This document shows positions 1 to 11,639 of a stretch of 64,000 nucleotides of DNA, piece after piece. The notes under the pieces were generated by a model. That model searched no databases. It was not told the origin of the DNA and saw only the letters and a list, made by a program, of their open reading frames with translations. Each line of letters begins with the position of its first letter. The first letter of the stretch is position 1. The position numbers and the translations under genes were made by a program. Origin of the DNA: Nigrospora sphaerica (taxonomy: Eukaryota > Ascomycota > Sordariomycetes > Amphisphaeriales > Apiosporaceae); NCBI GenBank assembly GCA_018287875.1, contig JAGVVL010000015.1:2914001-2978000 (forward strand), in the 5' to 3' direction.

Positions 1-2
1 TG

Positions 3-632
3 GGGGAAGTCGACGTGCTGTAGGGCGTGCGCTAGGGCGGATCGCATATCACGGCGGTCCGAGGCGAGGCGTCTCCCGGGGAGTAAGAAGCGCCACTCTA
101 GCCCCTCGAGCCGGTCGAAGGCGGTCGAGAGGATGAGAAGCAAGCTAGGGTGGAAACTATATTGTATCTCGACGTCGAACGTGGACACACAGGCCACCTT
201 GGGTAGAGGCGGGGTATTGGGCGTGAACTCGATGTAGCGGTAGCTATCTCGCATGTCCCATATGGGCGGACCGAACTGGTTATGAGCCTGGTCTAGCTCG
301 CCGTTGGCGACCAGGTCCTGGATGAGGCTGCGGTTAAGTGACTGCGTTATGACTGTCAACTTGATGCCGCCGCCGGGGCTGCGGGGTTTCCAAGTAGCGA
401 GCCGTCCGAAGAAGGCCGCAATAGCGCGAGTGAAGGTGGCGTTATTAGCGGCCGTCTCGGTTTTACTTTGCAGCTTCTTGAGCCGCTTAACGCTGGTGGG
501 GGGTAGCAGGACCTTGAAATGAATATCCTTAACATCGGCCTGCTTGTTGGGGTCGGAGAATGTGGCATCAAACAGGGCGAAACCTTCGTCGGAGCTCTCG
601 AGGCGGATGGAGGATTCATTCGGGGTCTCCAT
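3..632 (-). CDS. hypothetical protein, 3' end beyond window
   Basis: An uninterrupted frame runs from an ATG at 632 to the left edge of the window, 210 codons without a stop, in normal GC content. The protein starts METPNESSIRLES and contains the segment YIEFTPNTPPLPKVACVSTF followed by a leucine-rich stretch around FDRLEGLEWRF. I do not recognise a named domain. The general style resembles the repeat-like C-terminal parts of fungal F-box/hypothetical proteins, but that is only an impression. The frame stays open a few codons upstream of the chosen ATG, so the true start may lie further right, where the DNA turns into AT-rich RIP-like sequence at about 690. The gene therefore sits exactly on a compartment border and its 5' end may have been eaten by RIP or a repeat insertion. 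Confidence 0.55.
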   Translation of the reverse strand, partial: METPNESSIRLESSDEGFALFDATFSDPNKQADVKDIHFKVLLPPTSVKRLKKLQSKTETAANNATFTRAIAAFFGRLATWKPRSPGGGIKLTVITQSLNRSLIQDLVANGELDQAHNQFGPPIWDMRDSYRYIEFTPNTPPLPKVACVSTFDVEIQYSFHPSLLLILSTAFDRLEGLEWRFLLPGRRLASDRRDMRSALAHALQHVDFP

Positions 633-1357
633 GCTGCGCAGCAGTATTGGTGGTATGCGACAATACAGTAAAAGAGACAAAGAACGGCTGGGGAGCGACG
701 CTCCTATAAATACTTTCTACATCCTTGATGAAATGACCCCCGCTCTTGGACCCGCTGTGAAGAGTCCATATAAATTTAGTTTTAAGAAGAGAGACTATAT
801 AAAGGTTACGTTAAAAATCCTTCAAGCCGCTATAGAAACAATATCTATAGAAAGAAACTTATATCCCTCACTATTAAAAAGAAGGACTAAGTTAAGATTA
901 TATTAAAGGTTATTAAAGTTACTTTAATAAATGAGGGTTATAAAAAGGAGATCTTTAGCTTCCTTCTTAAAACAAAAGAAGATTAATTTAAAACTATATT
1001 AAATCTTATTATGCTTTATATGGGGTCTTTTATTTATTAATATATAGACTTACGTTTTAAGTAAAGAGGAGGCTAAGTAAAAAAGTTATATCTTAACTTA
1101 AAGTATATTATTAAGTTAAATTTTGAAATTATATGTTTAAGTTTTGTAACTGATATTTTTTGAATAAGTATTCTTTATAATAAAGTTTTCAAATTTTACG
1201 TTTAAATTATCTTAATTAAGTTAAAACATATACTCATTTAAACTACCTTAATTTATATAACATATTAAATTATTTAAATAAAAAGGGTTTGAATTTTTTT
1301 TTTAAAAAAAGATTAGTTCATAGAAAGTATGTAGACTTTTAAAAGTAAGGATACACT

Positions 1358-1583
1358 AAAAAGGTGCCCTATAAGCTAATGCACCTACGCACCCGTAAGT
1401 TAATCACTTAACTAATAATATAAAATAACTTACGACTTATTAGCAAAGGGTAAGTATACTGTTAACGCCCGACTTAAACTTAGATTCTATACGAATTAAT
1501 CTTATAAGAGAATTAAGACTACCCTTCGCTACTATATACCTAACGGTGCCACCGTGACTTCTTTAAACCTTTATAACTTTATA
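1358..1583 (+). repeat. RIP-decayed copy of the 212-bp LTR family
   Basis: The stretch aligns by eye to the LTR at 15,880-16,092. Shared blocks include the CGCCCGACTT...TTAGATTCTA region, ACCCTTCGCTAC, and TAACGGTGCCACCGTGACTT near the end. Differences are mostly C-to-T and G-to-A. The termini are too damaged to fix exact ends or a target duplication. It abuts the decayed pogo copy at 1,590-2,502, the same neighbour arrangement as the intact solo LTR inside the pogo copy at 15,239-17,300. Confidence 0.6.
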
Positions 1584-1589
1584 ATAAGC

Positions 1590-2502
1590 TTATTTAAACT
1601 TTTTTAAAAAACAGTGTCTTTGAAAGAATATTTAATATTTAAATACATTATCATCTATATTTGAAAAAAGTGTATATGCTTTTATATTTACTTAATTAGT
1701 CTTTAAGTTTCATCTTTTTGAAAAGTTAATAATGAAATGTTATATTTACTCTTTTATTATAACAAACGGCGGGATGTACTAGCTATTAAAATAAAGACCT
1801 TATATTATTGTAACTTACTTACGATTATTTAATTAAGCTTTTTTCGTGTTCTACTATAATCGGCTCTTATTATAGCATTTAAAGATATAATTTAGCTTAT
1901 TATAAAGCTAGTCTTATCGAAAATATAAATATCCTCATCTTAAATACTTTACTTAGCTTTTAAGTTCATGAAACGTATAAACTAGCTTACGATCTTTTTA
2001 AGATATTTGTAAAGAGTTCTCTTATGATTGTATACGTGAGAGAAACGAGTTTAAATGGTGAATTATTGCTTAACGAAGTTTAAAGCGTGATATATGCTAA
2101 CGCGTAATATGTTATGTGATTTCATAATAATATTAGCTGTATCTTTTATATAATTAAGCTACGATATAAACCTTGGTATATTTTAGTTTAGTATATACTA
2201 AATGAGCGTCAAGTCTTTTAATTTGATTAATTAAGGGAACTTACGACGTTATTCATCTTTATCGCATTTCCCGTTTATTTTATCACGTAGGGTGGATTCA
2301 GGTATATTAAAGATCTTTATAATAGCTCGATAAATAAGTTAAGAATCCTTTCAAAGCGATTAAGTAATAAGGATGATTCAAATTTCTTTAGAAGTGTCTC
2401 CCATTTCTATCAATTAATATATAGTGCTATAAAGTTAAGGGAGTGTGTTTTAATAGGAAGTGCGTAAGATAAGTGCGTGTATAAGATAGGTGACATATAC
2501 GT
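1590..2502 (-). mobile_element. RIP-decayed Fot1/pogo-type transposon fragment
   Basis: From ~1,760 to ~2,402 the sequence aligns with the minus-strand transposase of the 15,239-17,300 copy, e.g. AACGGCGGGA at ~1,766 and GTATACGTGAGAGAAACGAG at ~2,030, with C-to-T and G-to-A differences throughout. Beyond the N-terminus it continues into a terminal repeat with two GTGCGT...ATAAGATA units and stops at ACGT followed by TA (2,499-2,504), the same end as the other family members. The middle of the transposase is shorter than in the intact copies, so there is a deletion around 1,583-1,760. No coding capacity remains. Confidence 0.65.
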
Positions 2503-5500
2503 TATAGTTTTAAAGTTATGAACAATTCATTATTATATGATTATACTACTTGTATATTATGAGTAAAAACACCAAAAAAGTTTAAAATAAGTTATAAGTA
2601 TTAAAAGTATAAGCATTATATATTTAACTTAGTCTCAGCCTTGGTAAATAATATATAGTTCAATGTTTTAGTTGATAATAAATTAAGAAGGTTTGAAGAA
2701 ACAAAATTAACGACACGTTTTCTTTTTAAAAATAGACGTGTTATATAAAATAGGTAACTTAAAATATAGTAATAAACTAATAATAATAATTTTTCTATTT
2801 ATATAATATATACTTAAAGAAGTCATAAAAGAAACATTCGCTTATTAAATACCTAATTATAAGCTCTAACCATTGATTTGAACTTATGAAATATGTATAT
2901 TTAAATATAGAAAGTAAAAAGAGAGGATAATAAGAAATATTCAACTCATTGACTTGATTAATAATATATTTAGAGTATATCAAGAAATAGTAAAGGTGTT
3001 AAATGATAAATAGTAAAGAAGTAAAATCGTTAATAAATTAACAACTTTGGAAGTAATAACTAAGTCAAAAATATACTTTATAGACCCTTTAATAAACAGG
3101 AAGTTTACGTAACTTAAAGTATTATAAGTATAAGATAAGTTTAATGTAAGATCTTATCTTTTAAGATGATTTATATTAACTTTTATATAATACACAAAGT
3201 TAAGAATAGATTATTTTTAAAAACGTTGATATGAAAAGTGATCAAAGCTTTTAAAAGGCAATTAAATAAAGAATAATATAAAGAAAGTTGTAATCACAAT
3301 AAGAATATATAGTTTATAGTTGTTAAGAAAGATAATAACGTAAAGCTAAGTAGTCTAATTCCTAAGGTTAATTGAATAAGAATTAAGAGCGCACGCTTAT
3401 AAAAACAATTTTATTAATTTATAAAATGCTTTTTACATTCCTAAAAGCTTTTAAAATTCAACACCTTCTTTGAAAAAGTTATTATTTAACTTTAATCTTT
3501 GAAACTTTGATAATCTTCTAACATCATGTAAAGGCTCATAAATAATAGTATTACTTTAATAATTGTTTTATTCCTTAAGTCCTTCTATTCAAATTACAAT
3601 AATGTTAATAATAGTATATTAATAGAAAGTAATAACTTCTCTTTAATGACAACTTGATTAAAGAACCGATTATGTAACACAATAATTTTAGACTTTATCT
3701 TGAAATAAACCATTTTATGTTAAAACACATGAAGAGTAAAAGAGCTATTTTATTTCATATAAAGCGTATTCAAGTATCTATTAACGAGCTAAAATCTACT
3801 TGATGTTAAAGGTAAGTTAAAGTAATAAGAGATCATATAGCCATACTATATATATATTATTGAGCTAAAATATAATGAGTATTATAAATCATAGCGCTAA
3901 TAAACATGTTATTGAATTAAAGAGGTTCTTTACGTTAATGAGCTACTTTCTTATATAAACCAATTAAAAATTGAAAAGGTAAAACTACTTATTAGACTTT
4001 TTAAAAGGAATAAGCGATACAAATAAGACATTAATTAGAACGAGGTTTTAAGTATCGTTGAAAACAAGTTTATAAATACTACTACACTTACTAACTATAA
4101 ATAAAAATATATAAGCTTAGCTTATAAAGTAATACTTTAAGTACCTATTAGGTAGTTTAACTTAAATATATCAAATAAAAAAGGTGCGACTTACTTTCTT
4201 CTATAATGAACACTAAGATAATGTTAAAATTGAGAACGATTTTTAAAAAAGTAAGAATGATCTATTATTATAGAGACCTTTATATTACTTATAACTATAT
4301 CCCTTTAAAGAAAAGCTTCTTTTAAGGATACTTATAAAGACTTTTTAAACCTAATTTAACTATAGATTTATAATCCTTCTATTATTAGTAGACTAAACAT
4401 GCTCATTAGCTTATACTACGTAACTTAGATTAAGAGTTACATATATTTAAAGTAAGTAGAACTATATTGTTATAATATCTTTATAATAAGAGACGACTAT
4501 TACGTATCGATATTAGTATAACTAAAGAAGATTCAAATTGGTTACTTAAAAATCAAATTAATATAATAAATATAATGAGTTTCTGAAAACCACCCAGCTT
4601 AATTAATAAATATTATCAATACTTAGTTACCTTATAACTAGTAGTATAATTATAAAGATTATCGATAGAGAACTTTTATAAGTTAATAACGGTGTTTAAA
4701 ATATAATTTCCTTACTTTTTCTCTATCATTAAGTTCTTTTTATAAAGGTTATATAAAGGATACTACTTTACTAGTAGTAAAATAAGTTAACTTAGGAAAC
4801 AGGTTTTTTAATAAAGACGTCTAAGCTTTAACTAAAAAGAAATGAATATAACTTAGAAGTTATTGACTAGCAAGTATTAATAAGTTAAATACTTATATCT
4901 ATTAAAATATAGCGTGACTTTCTTTTACTACATTCAAAAGTTCGAATTATAACTTAGTAGCTCTAATATACAAGTAAAGGTAAAAAGCTATCCTCGCTAC
5001 CTAAATTACAAATGTCTACTATATACCACCTCATTAGGGTTTTAAGTGATTATGCAAGCCTATCACAAGACTTTAAGCTACGTTATAGCTCTAACGTTAA
5101 AGAAAGTCTAATTACAAACGATTACGTAGTTCTTTAAGAGCTAAATTATTTATAATTATAAATACTTTTAAATCCCTAAGGCCGATAGCGAATTGAAGAA
5201 TAAAGAAAAAGTTACTAAAACTATAAATCAATTAATATTTTAAGATACTATAGAGTTGCCTCATAAGTTATAAGTATATAGCTTAGTTTAAGAAGAGTTT
5301 AAAAAATAATAAGTAGCTTAATAAATGTGTTACATAATAGTACTTATAATTAAATAGCAGAACATTCTTTTCTATATAGGTTATTAAGATTGTAAAAAGG
5401 TACTTTAATCTCTCTTCGTAATATATATTATATTAAAAAGCACTTAAAACCCTCTGAGCTTAATAGAGTTATATAGCAAAGATTTCATTAAGATAAGATC

Positions 5501-6399
5501 GTAAATCATAATATATTATTAAAACGTCTAATTGTTACTTTAAAAAAGTGATCAGAAAGATTAGAGTAACTTATAAAGTAATACCTGTTAAATAAAGATA
5601 AGAAGCGTTAGCTACTAATTAGAAATATTATAATAAAATATAATGACTAGGTGTAAAAATTCACTTAGTTTTAGTTTATAGCTACACTTAGAATATTAAT
5701 GTTTTTAATGAAAAAAAGATTTAATACCGATAATTTAGCACTTATAAATCTGGAGATATCATTTAAGATAATAGCTTTACTAAAAAGACGTTACTAGTCA
5801 AACTTAATAAAAACATCCTTGAAGTTTTTCTTCTAAACTATTTAGTAAATACTTAAATGGAATTAAAAAACTTATAACGGCAGGTAAAGACAACGTAGAT
5901 GCTATATAAGTCGCGCGCTTTTTATTAATTCTTGCTTTACTTACATTAAGCGTTTAAAAGCGTTTAAATCTATTCTCGTGGCCTTAAAACTAAGTAAGAC
6001 CTTATAATAGGATGTTAATTTATAATACTAATCTTTTTAATCTTTAAAATAACACCTAAGAGTAATATAAATTAAAAGTGCGTTTAATATAATATATTTA
6101 ACAACTAAAGCTAGTTACCATTATAAAAAGAGAAGAAGCTTATTAAAGAAATTTAAAATTAAATATATAAGGGTTTATATTAGAACTTTATATAATTAAA
6201 AGCATCAATAAGATTATTCTTAAGCTATATAAGATATTTCATAATAGTATAGGCGAAGATTTCAACGTTACTATATAATAATAGAGGTTTTAACCACGTT
6301 TCTTTCATATACAAGATCACCAAAGGGCCTGTTACTAGGACCTTTAAAACTATAAGTTAATTTAAATTTTCTATTAATTTTAAAGCCCAGTACAATATC

Positions 6400-7290
6400 T
6401 AGAATAAAGTTACTTACGACTTTACTTTCATTATCTCTATAACAAGTTAAATTACTGTTTTACTTATAGTCACTAACACTATTTGCAATTAGAAAGAGAA
6501 CAACATCTAACTTAATAATTATAAGTAAGTTTTAAAAGCTTAAAATATTAAGTTTAATTATTTAAATTTTTTTGGCTATCTTTCATTAGAGAAGGCTCTT
6601 ATTACTGTTTTCATTTAATATGTCGATAAGACTCTCCCATATAGCATTGCTATTAAGTTTCCTCTTAATAAGTAAAGAAATAATAACGTAAGCTGTAGTT
6701 AGTTCTTGCACTTTTAGAAATATATCATATTATATATAAGATGCTTATATTACATGATAAAGACTTTTACTCTCTTATTAAATTTAGTTCCTAAATTCAT
6801 TACCAATAAGTAAATAAATAATAAACAAAGTCTAACCTGGTTTTTTTTTAAGAAATATATTATATTATACGTAAAAACTTAGTATTAAAATGTAGTAAAT
6901 AGCGAGTATAAGCGTAATATTTTAAATAAACTTAGTCTTTTTTTAAAAAGAATAGTCTTATATGTTTTCATACATCTACACTTGTTATATCTATTTTAAT
7001 TATTTAACGTTAAACGCTCTAGTATTCTATTTCAAAAGTATAGTTATAATGTAAAAGGTGTCTATAATAGTTATTAATCATATTATCAATATATAGGTTT
7101 AACTCCCTTTTAAGTAAAACCCATAAAGGTTGTTATATCTTATAACGTTAAATAGAAAACTTTTTAAGTTGATTTAGTACCTTTAAGCTTTGAAAAACAC
7201 TTAATGGTTAAATATATAGTAATTGATACCTTCGCTTACTAAAAGCCCTCTAATCTTAAGTATCTTAGAAGCTGTTTATACATTATACAA
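6400..7290 (+). mobile_element. RIP-decayed Fot1/pogo-type transposon fragment
   Basis: Plus-strand similarity to the catalytic part of the pogo transposase. Around 6,430-6,540 the string ending AACTTAATAATTATAAGTAA matches the corresponding block of the decayed copy at 13,800-13,870. Around 7,005-7,110 it matches the conserved 'HSSHLLQPLDVGCF...YSREIEGF' coding block. It is full of stop codons and the ends are not defined. Confidence 0.5.
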
Positions 7291-7499
7291 CTTATTAAGG
7301 TTATTTTAAGAATAAATCTTATAAGAGCTATAGTTTCTTAATGCTAATATTGAGTTAATGGAATATATAGACTAATGAAACACTTCTTATAACTTCCCAC
7401 CTCCCTAAATCTAACCGCGCCTTACTTTATAATAAATTATAGGAAATATTTTAACGGAGTTATAAAGTGATTTATTAGTTTAAGCGATTTAAAAGACTC

Positions 7500-8930
7500 T
7501 TAATTTACCTCTTCGCAAAGCCGTTAAAATATTTTAAGTTTCTGTACTAACTCTTTATAGTTAAATAAGGGGTAAAGACGCTTAACAAAATACCCGCCCG
7601 AGTAGTTATTAACTATCCGAATTTAAAAAGTACGCTATCATTCAATATATTATTAACTAAATTACGTAATAGCTTTCCCTAAAGATCTTGAATGTAAAAG
7701 ATGTAGCAAATATTATTATCAAGGTATATAACGTATTATATTCTAAGACCCGTTAAGATTGAACCTTTGTAAAAGGTTAAATAAATCTTTAAACACGCCT
7801 AGTATGCATATATGACTACTAAAGAGCTTTTTATAAGGCTTCAAAAATATAGCTAGCTAATTTAATATTTTGTTAAAAACATTCAAGTTATGTATAACAT
7901 TTAAGACGAGGATATTTATAACTTTAATAAGATTAGCTTTATATCAAGTTAAACTGTGTTTATTATAATTGTTATAAATGTTAACTACAATAGTAAATAA
8001 ATGAAGTTCAAACGTGATAATTTCGAATACGTTACCGTCATTTAAGGCATTTGTTTTAATAACTAATATATTATAGCGTTTATAATAGTTAAAGGCGCTT
8101 ACTATCTTATTGATTAATACTTTAACAACACCCTTGTATGTAATCAAGTAAATAAATTAACAAAGAGTAAATAAACTATTGTAAGATATGTTTAAGTTAG
8201 ATCAAGCATTTTAACAAATATACCTTATCGCGCGCTAAAAACAAATGTCGGCTCTTAATAGTTAAAAGATATAAGAGCTGAATGTTACATTATTATTTTT
8301 GTTTTTATAACGAGAAAGATATTATCATAGTCTTCATACCTTTAAATTCATTGCATTTACTTTAATTATTTAATGTTAAGTGTCTTAGCTTATTAAAATG
8401 GGCATATAATCGCGCAGTGGAAATGCTTATAAAGTCACTTATTAACTATATCATTATGGTTAAGTTTGAAATCGACTTTTAAGCCCTATTTTAAAAGGTT
8501 TTTATATTTCGTAACGTTAAATTTAAGTTAAAAAGAGCCGGCTTAATACATTTTAACTTAAGTTAAGTGCTTATAAAACTTAATATAAAGTCATCAAACC
8601 CTTTATTAATCAAGAGTCTTTTCATAATAAGCATCTTATTAGCCTTTTAAACGCTATATAACTCAGTAAACGCCACTTTATAAACTAATCATATTATTAA
8701 TCAAGTCCGCTACTATTAAAGAAGCTCTTTAATATTAGTTTTATTAACAGTTGACAAACATTTAAGGGTGCAATCATATTAATATATTAAGTTACCCTTT
8801 TTAGACTAAGGTTTATAGCCTTTAAGAAGTAAACATTAGGCTCGTCAAACGTTATACGATAAAGAAAACGTATATACTATATAAAGAAGCACTAGCTATT
8901 AAAAAGGCAAAAGATGTTTCAAAATAAAAG
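7500..8930 (+). mobile_element. RIP-decayed Fot1/pogo-type transposon
   Basis: From ~7,690 the sequence follows the intact transposase of 11,256-12,500 through the end of the DNA-binding part (CATATATGACTACTAAAGAG at ~7,806), the 'DLYNFDETGF' block (~7,908-7,945) and the C-terminal block (~8,345-8,780). All differences are of RIP type. At the codon between DNA-binding and catalytic parts it has TAA, where two better-preserved copies have TAG. A GC-rich 134-bp insertion follows directly. Confidence 0.6.
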
Positions 8931-8941
8931 GACGGTTATAT

Positions 8942-9075
8942 TGTAAGGGTTGCAGCTGCGTCTGGCCCGCTATGTCCATATAGGTCTGGATTGGAGGGGT
9001 GCGTCTCCATAAGTGGAGACATTGCTAGCCTTTTGGGCATTGTGGGCGAGTGGTTACCTCCTGCCATTCCTTACA
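8942..9075. repeat. 134-bp LTR-like insertion with TATAT target duplication
   Basis: A GC-balanced island sits inside the RIP-damaged block. It begins TGTAAGG and ends CCTTACA, so it has TG...CA termini and 7-bp inverted ends. It is flanked by TATAT on both sides (8,937-8,941 and 9,076-9,080), a 5-bp duplication typical of LTR-retrotransposon integration. The interior does not match the 212-bp LTR family in the window, although the seven terminal bases are the same. It looks like a solo LTR, or a very small terminal-repeat element, that arrived after RIP of its surroundings. Confidence 0.6.
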
Positions 9076-10723
9076 TATATATCATTACAAGAGGAAATAT
9101 ATATTAATAGTAGTGGTATAAGAAGGGCTCAACCTCGCGAATAACATTATAGCACTTATATAGAGACCGGTTATATTACTCGCACTTATTAAGCGGGAAA
9201 AGATGCCATTTAACAGTGGGAACCTATAAATTTAAATTCATTTAAGATGTTATAGTAACATGATTATATAATTTTAAAAGAACTATATTAAAGAGTGTTC
9301 TATTAACTTATATGTTCCGCTAACTCAACATAAACGTTATAATTAAAAAATTCTTTATTATTATTTTTAATAACTCATTTATTTATAAAGAGTACAGTAA
9401 TAATAGTGTATAAGCTTAACGTACGTTTCTTACCTTTATAACGACTCCACATTTATAACACTTTTCCTACTTAAACGCTGTATTTTGTATTTACATTCTT
9501 TACCTTAATTTAAAATAAGTAAAAAAGATAACATATATGTTTAACAGCCTAGTTTAATATAGGTCTTCTTAAAAATAACTTTAGGAACTTAAAAAATCTT
9601 TCATTATTTAATTTCACTTTCCTGAAAACGTTATTCTTAAACTAAGTACTTTACATAGCAAAATAGTAGAGGATGTACTTAAGCGTAAATTAACTATGAT
9701 ATCATCAAGTGCTTAATATATTTAGTTGAAAAAGTAATTTAACTCATCTATTTTACTTATTTTGTAAGAGAAATCATAAAAATGTTTTTTATTTAATTAT
9801 TTAAGATTGAAGATTCTGTTTAAGTAAGAAATTTTCTACTTTTTTTCTTTCTAACATATAAAGTCAGATCAAAATCTGAAAAAATAAGATATAAGTATAT
9901 CATATGTTTTTAAATTTATACTTAAAGGCTTAAGGTTTTATACGCTTATATATTTTATTCAATCTTTTCAATTTAAAAAGCTTGTATAAGTATGTTTCTA
10001 AACGATATATAAAAAGATACTTAAGTCAATGATCTTTGTCTTTTACTTATTTTATGAATTTATTAAGTTAGAAGCCTATTGAACTATATATATTTAATCT
10101 TTGCCTGTTTCTATTTCTGTAAAAGTTTTTTCTTTTATTTTTACTTATTAAACTATACTGAGAATTTAAATATAGAAGATAGTGTTTAGGTAAGAAAAGC
10201 GCTATGAGAATAGGGCAGTTATAAAGGTAGAGAACTTACGTTAGTAATGTGAACGTTATAACGAATGCTTTCTATTTTAAAACGTGCTTACTCCTTCGTA
10301 TGCACTTTTCATAGAGTGATATCTGTTTATACGTTACACATAATCTTATAAATAACTAGTAATATCGATATAGCCTTACTTTAAAGCTTGTTAAAGCGAA
10401 GTTTAGCTAAATTCATTTATAAAGCTAATGTCGACGTCGGGTATTGTTTAAAGCCGTTCGACAATGTTTAGGTGACTATAGTGGATAGTAAAGGATAACG
10501 ACATCGAGCTATAGTGATCTTAAGCGTATACGCTAACTACTTAAACCTTAGTAAGTTTAAAAAATTCTTACGTTTACCGCCGACGGTGTATAAAGTAAGC
10601 TAAGGCTTAACTCGCTATTAACACGGTAAGCTTCTTTAATAAGCTAAAGAAATAGATTTATAACCTTAAGGTAGCGTTCACTAGATGCTATATATAATGG
10701 TGTCTATATAAGGCTATTCAGGA

Positions 10724-11010
10724 CCGCTTAGTCGGCCCCCGCTCAAGAAGTGGCTTAACTATTATAAGGTGGTCGTTATTTAAGGTGTAATGTAATCGCA
10801 TTAATATATCACTATTTGTAACCGCTTAGTCGGCATCTTAAGTAAATTCTTAACTACTTTAATGTGGCCTTAATTTAAAAGCGTAATATAAAAAGGTCAA
10901 TCTCTTTTTATTCATAGCCATTAAGTTAATGTCTTTTTTAAAAAGTAGCTTAATTATTTTAAAGTAGCTATTGTTAAAAGCATAGTATAATAATACTATT
11001 TTATTATAAT
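10724..11010. repeat. diverged ~98-bp tandem repeat, split by a transposon
   Basis: CCGCTTAGTCGGC occurs at 10,724 and again at 10,822, and the following ~85 bases are related (CTTAACTA...TTATTTAA...GTAATGTAATCGC / CTTAACTACTTT...TTTAAAAGCGTAATAT). A third, more decayed unit covers ~10,915-11,010. A fourth related unit lies at ~13,040-13,135, on the far side of the pogo element at 11,158-13,016. The transposon thus seems to have inserted into a small tandem array. Confidence 0.5.
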
Positions 11011-11255
11011 TTATAATTATTAATTTATACTCTCTTATAAGTAGGAGTTAAAGTACTTTGAAGAGAGTTATATTTGGAGTATAATATAGTAGACTCAATT
11101 TAGAGTTCTTTATAAGAGTATAAATAACGTCTTTATTGAGTAAAAGCTTAATATATAACGTAGATGACAAGCGAGTGGCGCAGACAAGCGAGTGGCGCAC
11201 TTACCGCCAAATGGCGCCAATTCAACTTTAAGACACTATATAACCACAAATAAAC

Positions 11256-11639
11256 ATGGAGACCGCGTCGAAAGAAAGCCAGATGGTTCTTGCTATCCAA
11301 TCTCTCCAAAACGACCCCAATCTTACCCGCAGAGCCGCGGCTAGGACATATAACGTCTCCGAAACCTCACTACGTCGAAGAATGAACGGAACACGCGCCC
11401 GGCAAGACACGCGCCCTAACAGCACTCGATTAACGGAGCTAGAAGAGAATGTGATTGTCACATATATAATGGACCTGGATTCGCGGGGATTCGCGCCCCG
11501 GATGCCTGATGTGGAAGAGATGGCCAATGTTATTCTCGCGGAGCGCGACGCGTCACGCGTCGGGATACACTGGGCCTCGAACTTCGTGAAGCGACAACCC
11601 CAACTTAAGACGCGTCTTTCTCGTGCATACGACTACTAG
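11256..11639 (+). CDS. pogo-type transposase, N-terminal DNA-binding part
   Basis: A 127-codon frame beginning METASKESQMVLAIQSLQ. It has two helix-turn-helix modules: a psq-like HTH (about residues 8-50, ..LTRRAAARTYNVSETSLRRR..) and a CENP-B-type HTH (about 60-122, ..LTELEENVIVTYIMDLDSRG... WASNFVKRQP..). This half binds the terminal repeats in pogo/Fot1 transposases. It ends LSRAYDY then TAG, directly where the DDE catalytic domain follows in the same frame. The second copy at 15,239-17,300 has TAG at the same codon, so the split may be more than random damage. Start chosen at the first ATG, ~100 bp inside the left terminal repeat. Confidence 0.75.
   Translation: METASKESQMVLAIQSLQNDPNLTRRAAARTYNVSETSLRRRMNGTRARQDTRPNSTRLTELEENVIVTYIMDLDSRGFAPRMPDVEEMANVILAERDASRVGIHWASNFVKRQPQLKTRLSRAYDY

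Larger units (their letters stand above)
690..11157. repeat. AT-rich, RIP-mutated block with decayed transposons
   Basis: About 10.4 kb of extremely AT-rich sequence, dominated by TTA/TAA/TATA words, with no reading frame beyond about 70 codons and no gene I can support. This is what RIP does to duplicated DNA in ascomycetes (CpA to TpA on both strands). Parts are recognisably homologous to the less-damaged elements in this window: an LTR relative (~1,358-1,583), a minus-strand pogo copy (~1,590-2,502) and two plus-strand pogo copies (~6,400-7,290 and ~7,500-8,930). The rest (about 2,500-6,400, and 9,080-10,700) shows nothing I can identify. One GC-rich island (8,942-9,075) is a younger insertion. 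Confidence 0.85.

Noticed and set aside
2795..2983. 62-codon frame in the AT-rich block
   Set aside because: Isoleucine/tyrosine-rich translation of AT-rich DNA; chance frame.
7944..8147. 67-codon minus-strand frame
   Set aside because: Lies opposite a recognisable decayed pogo transposase; chance frame in RIP-mutated DNA.
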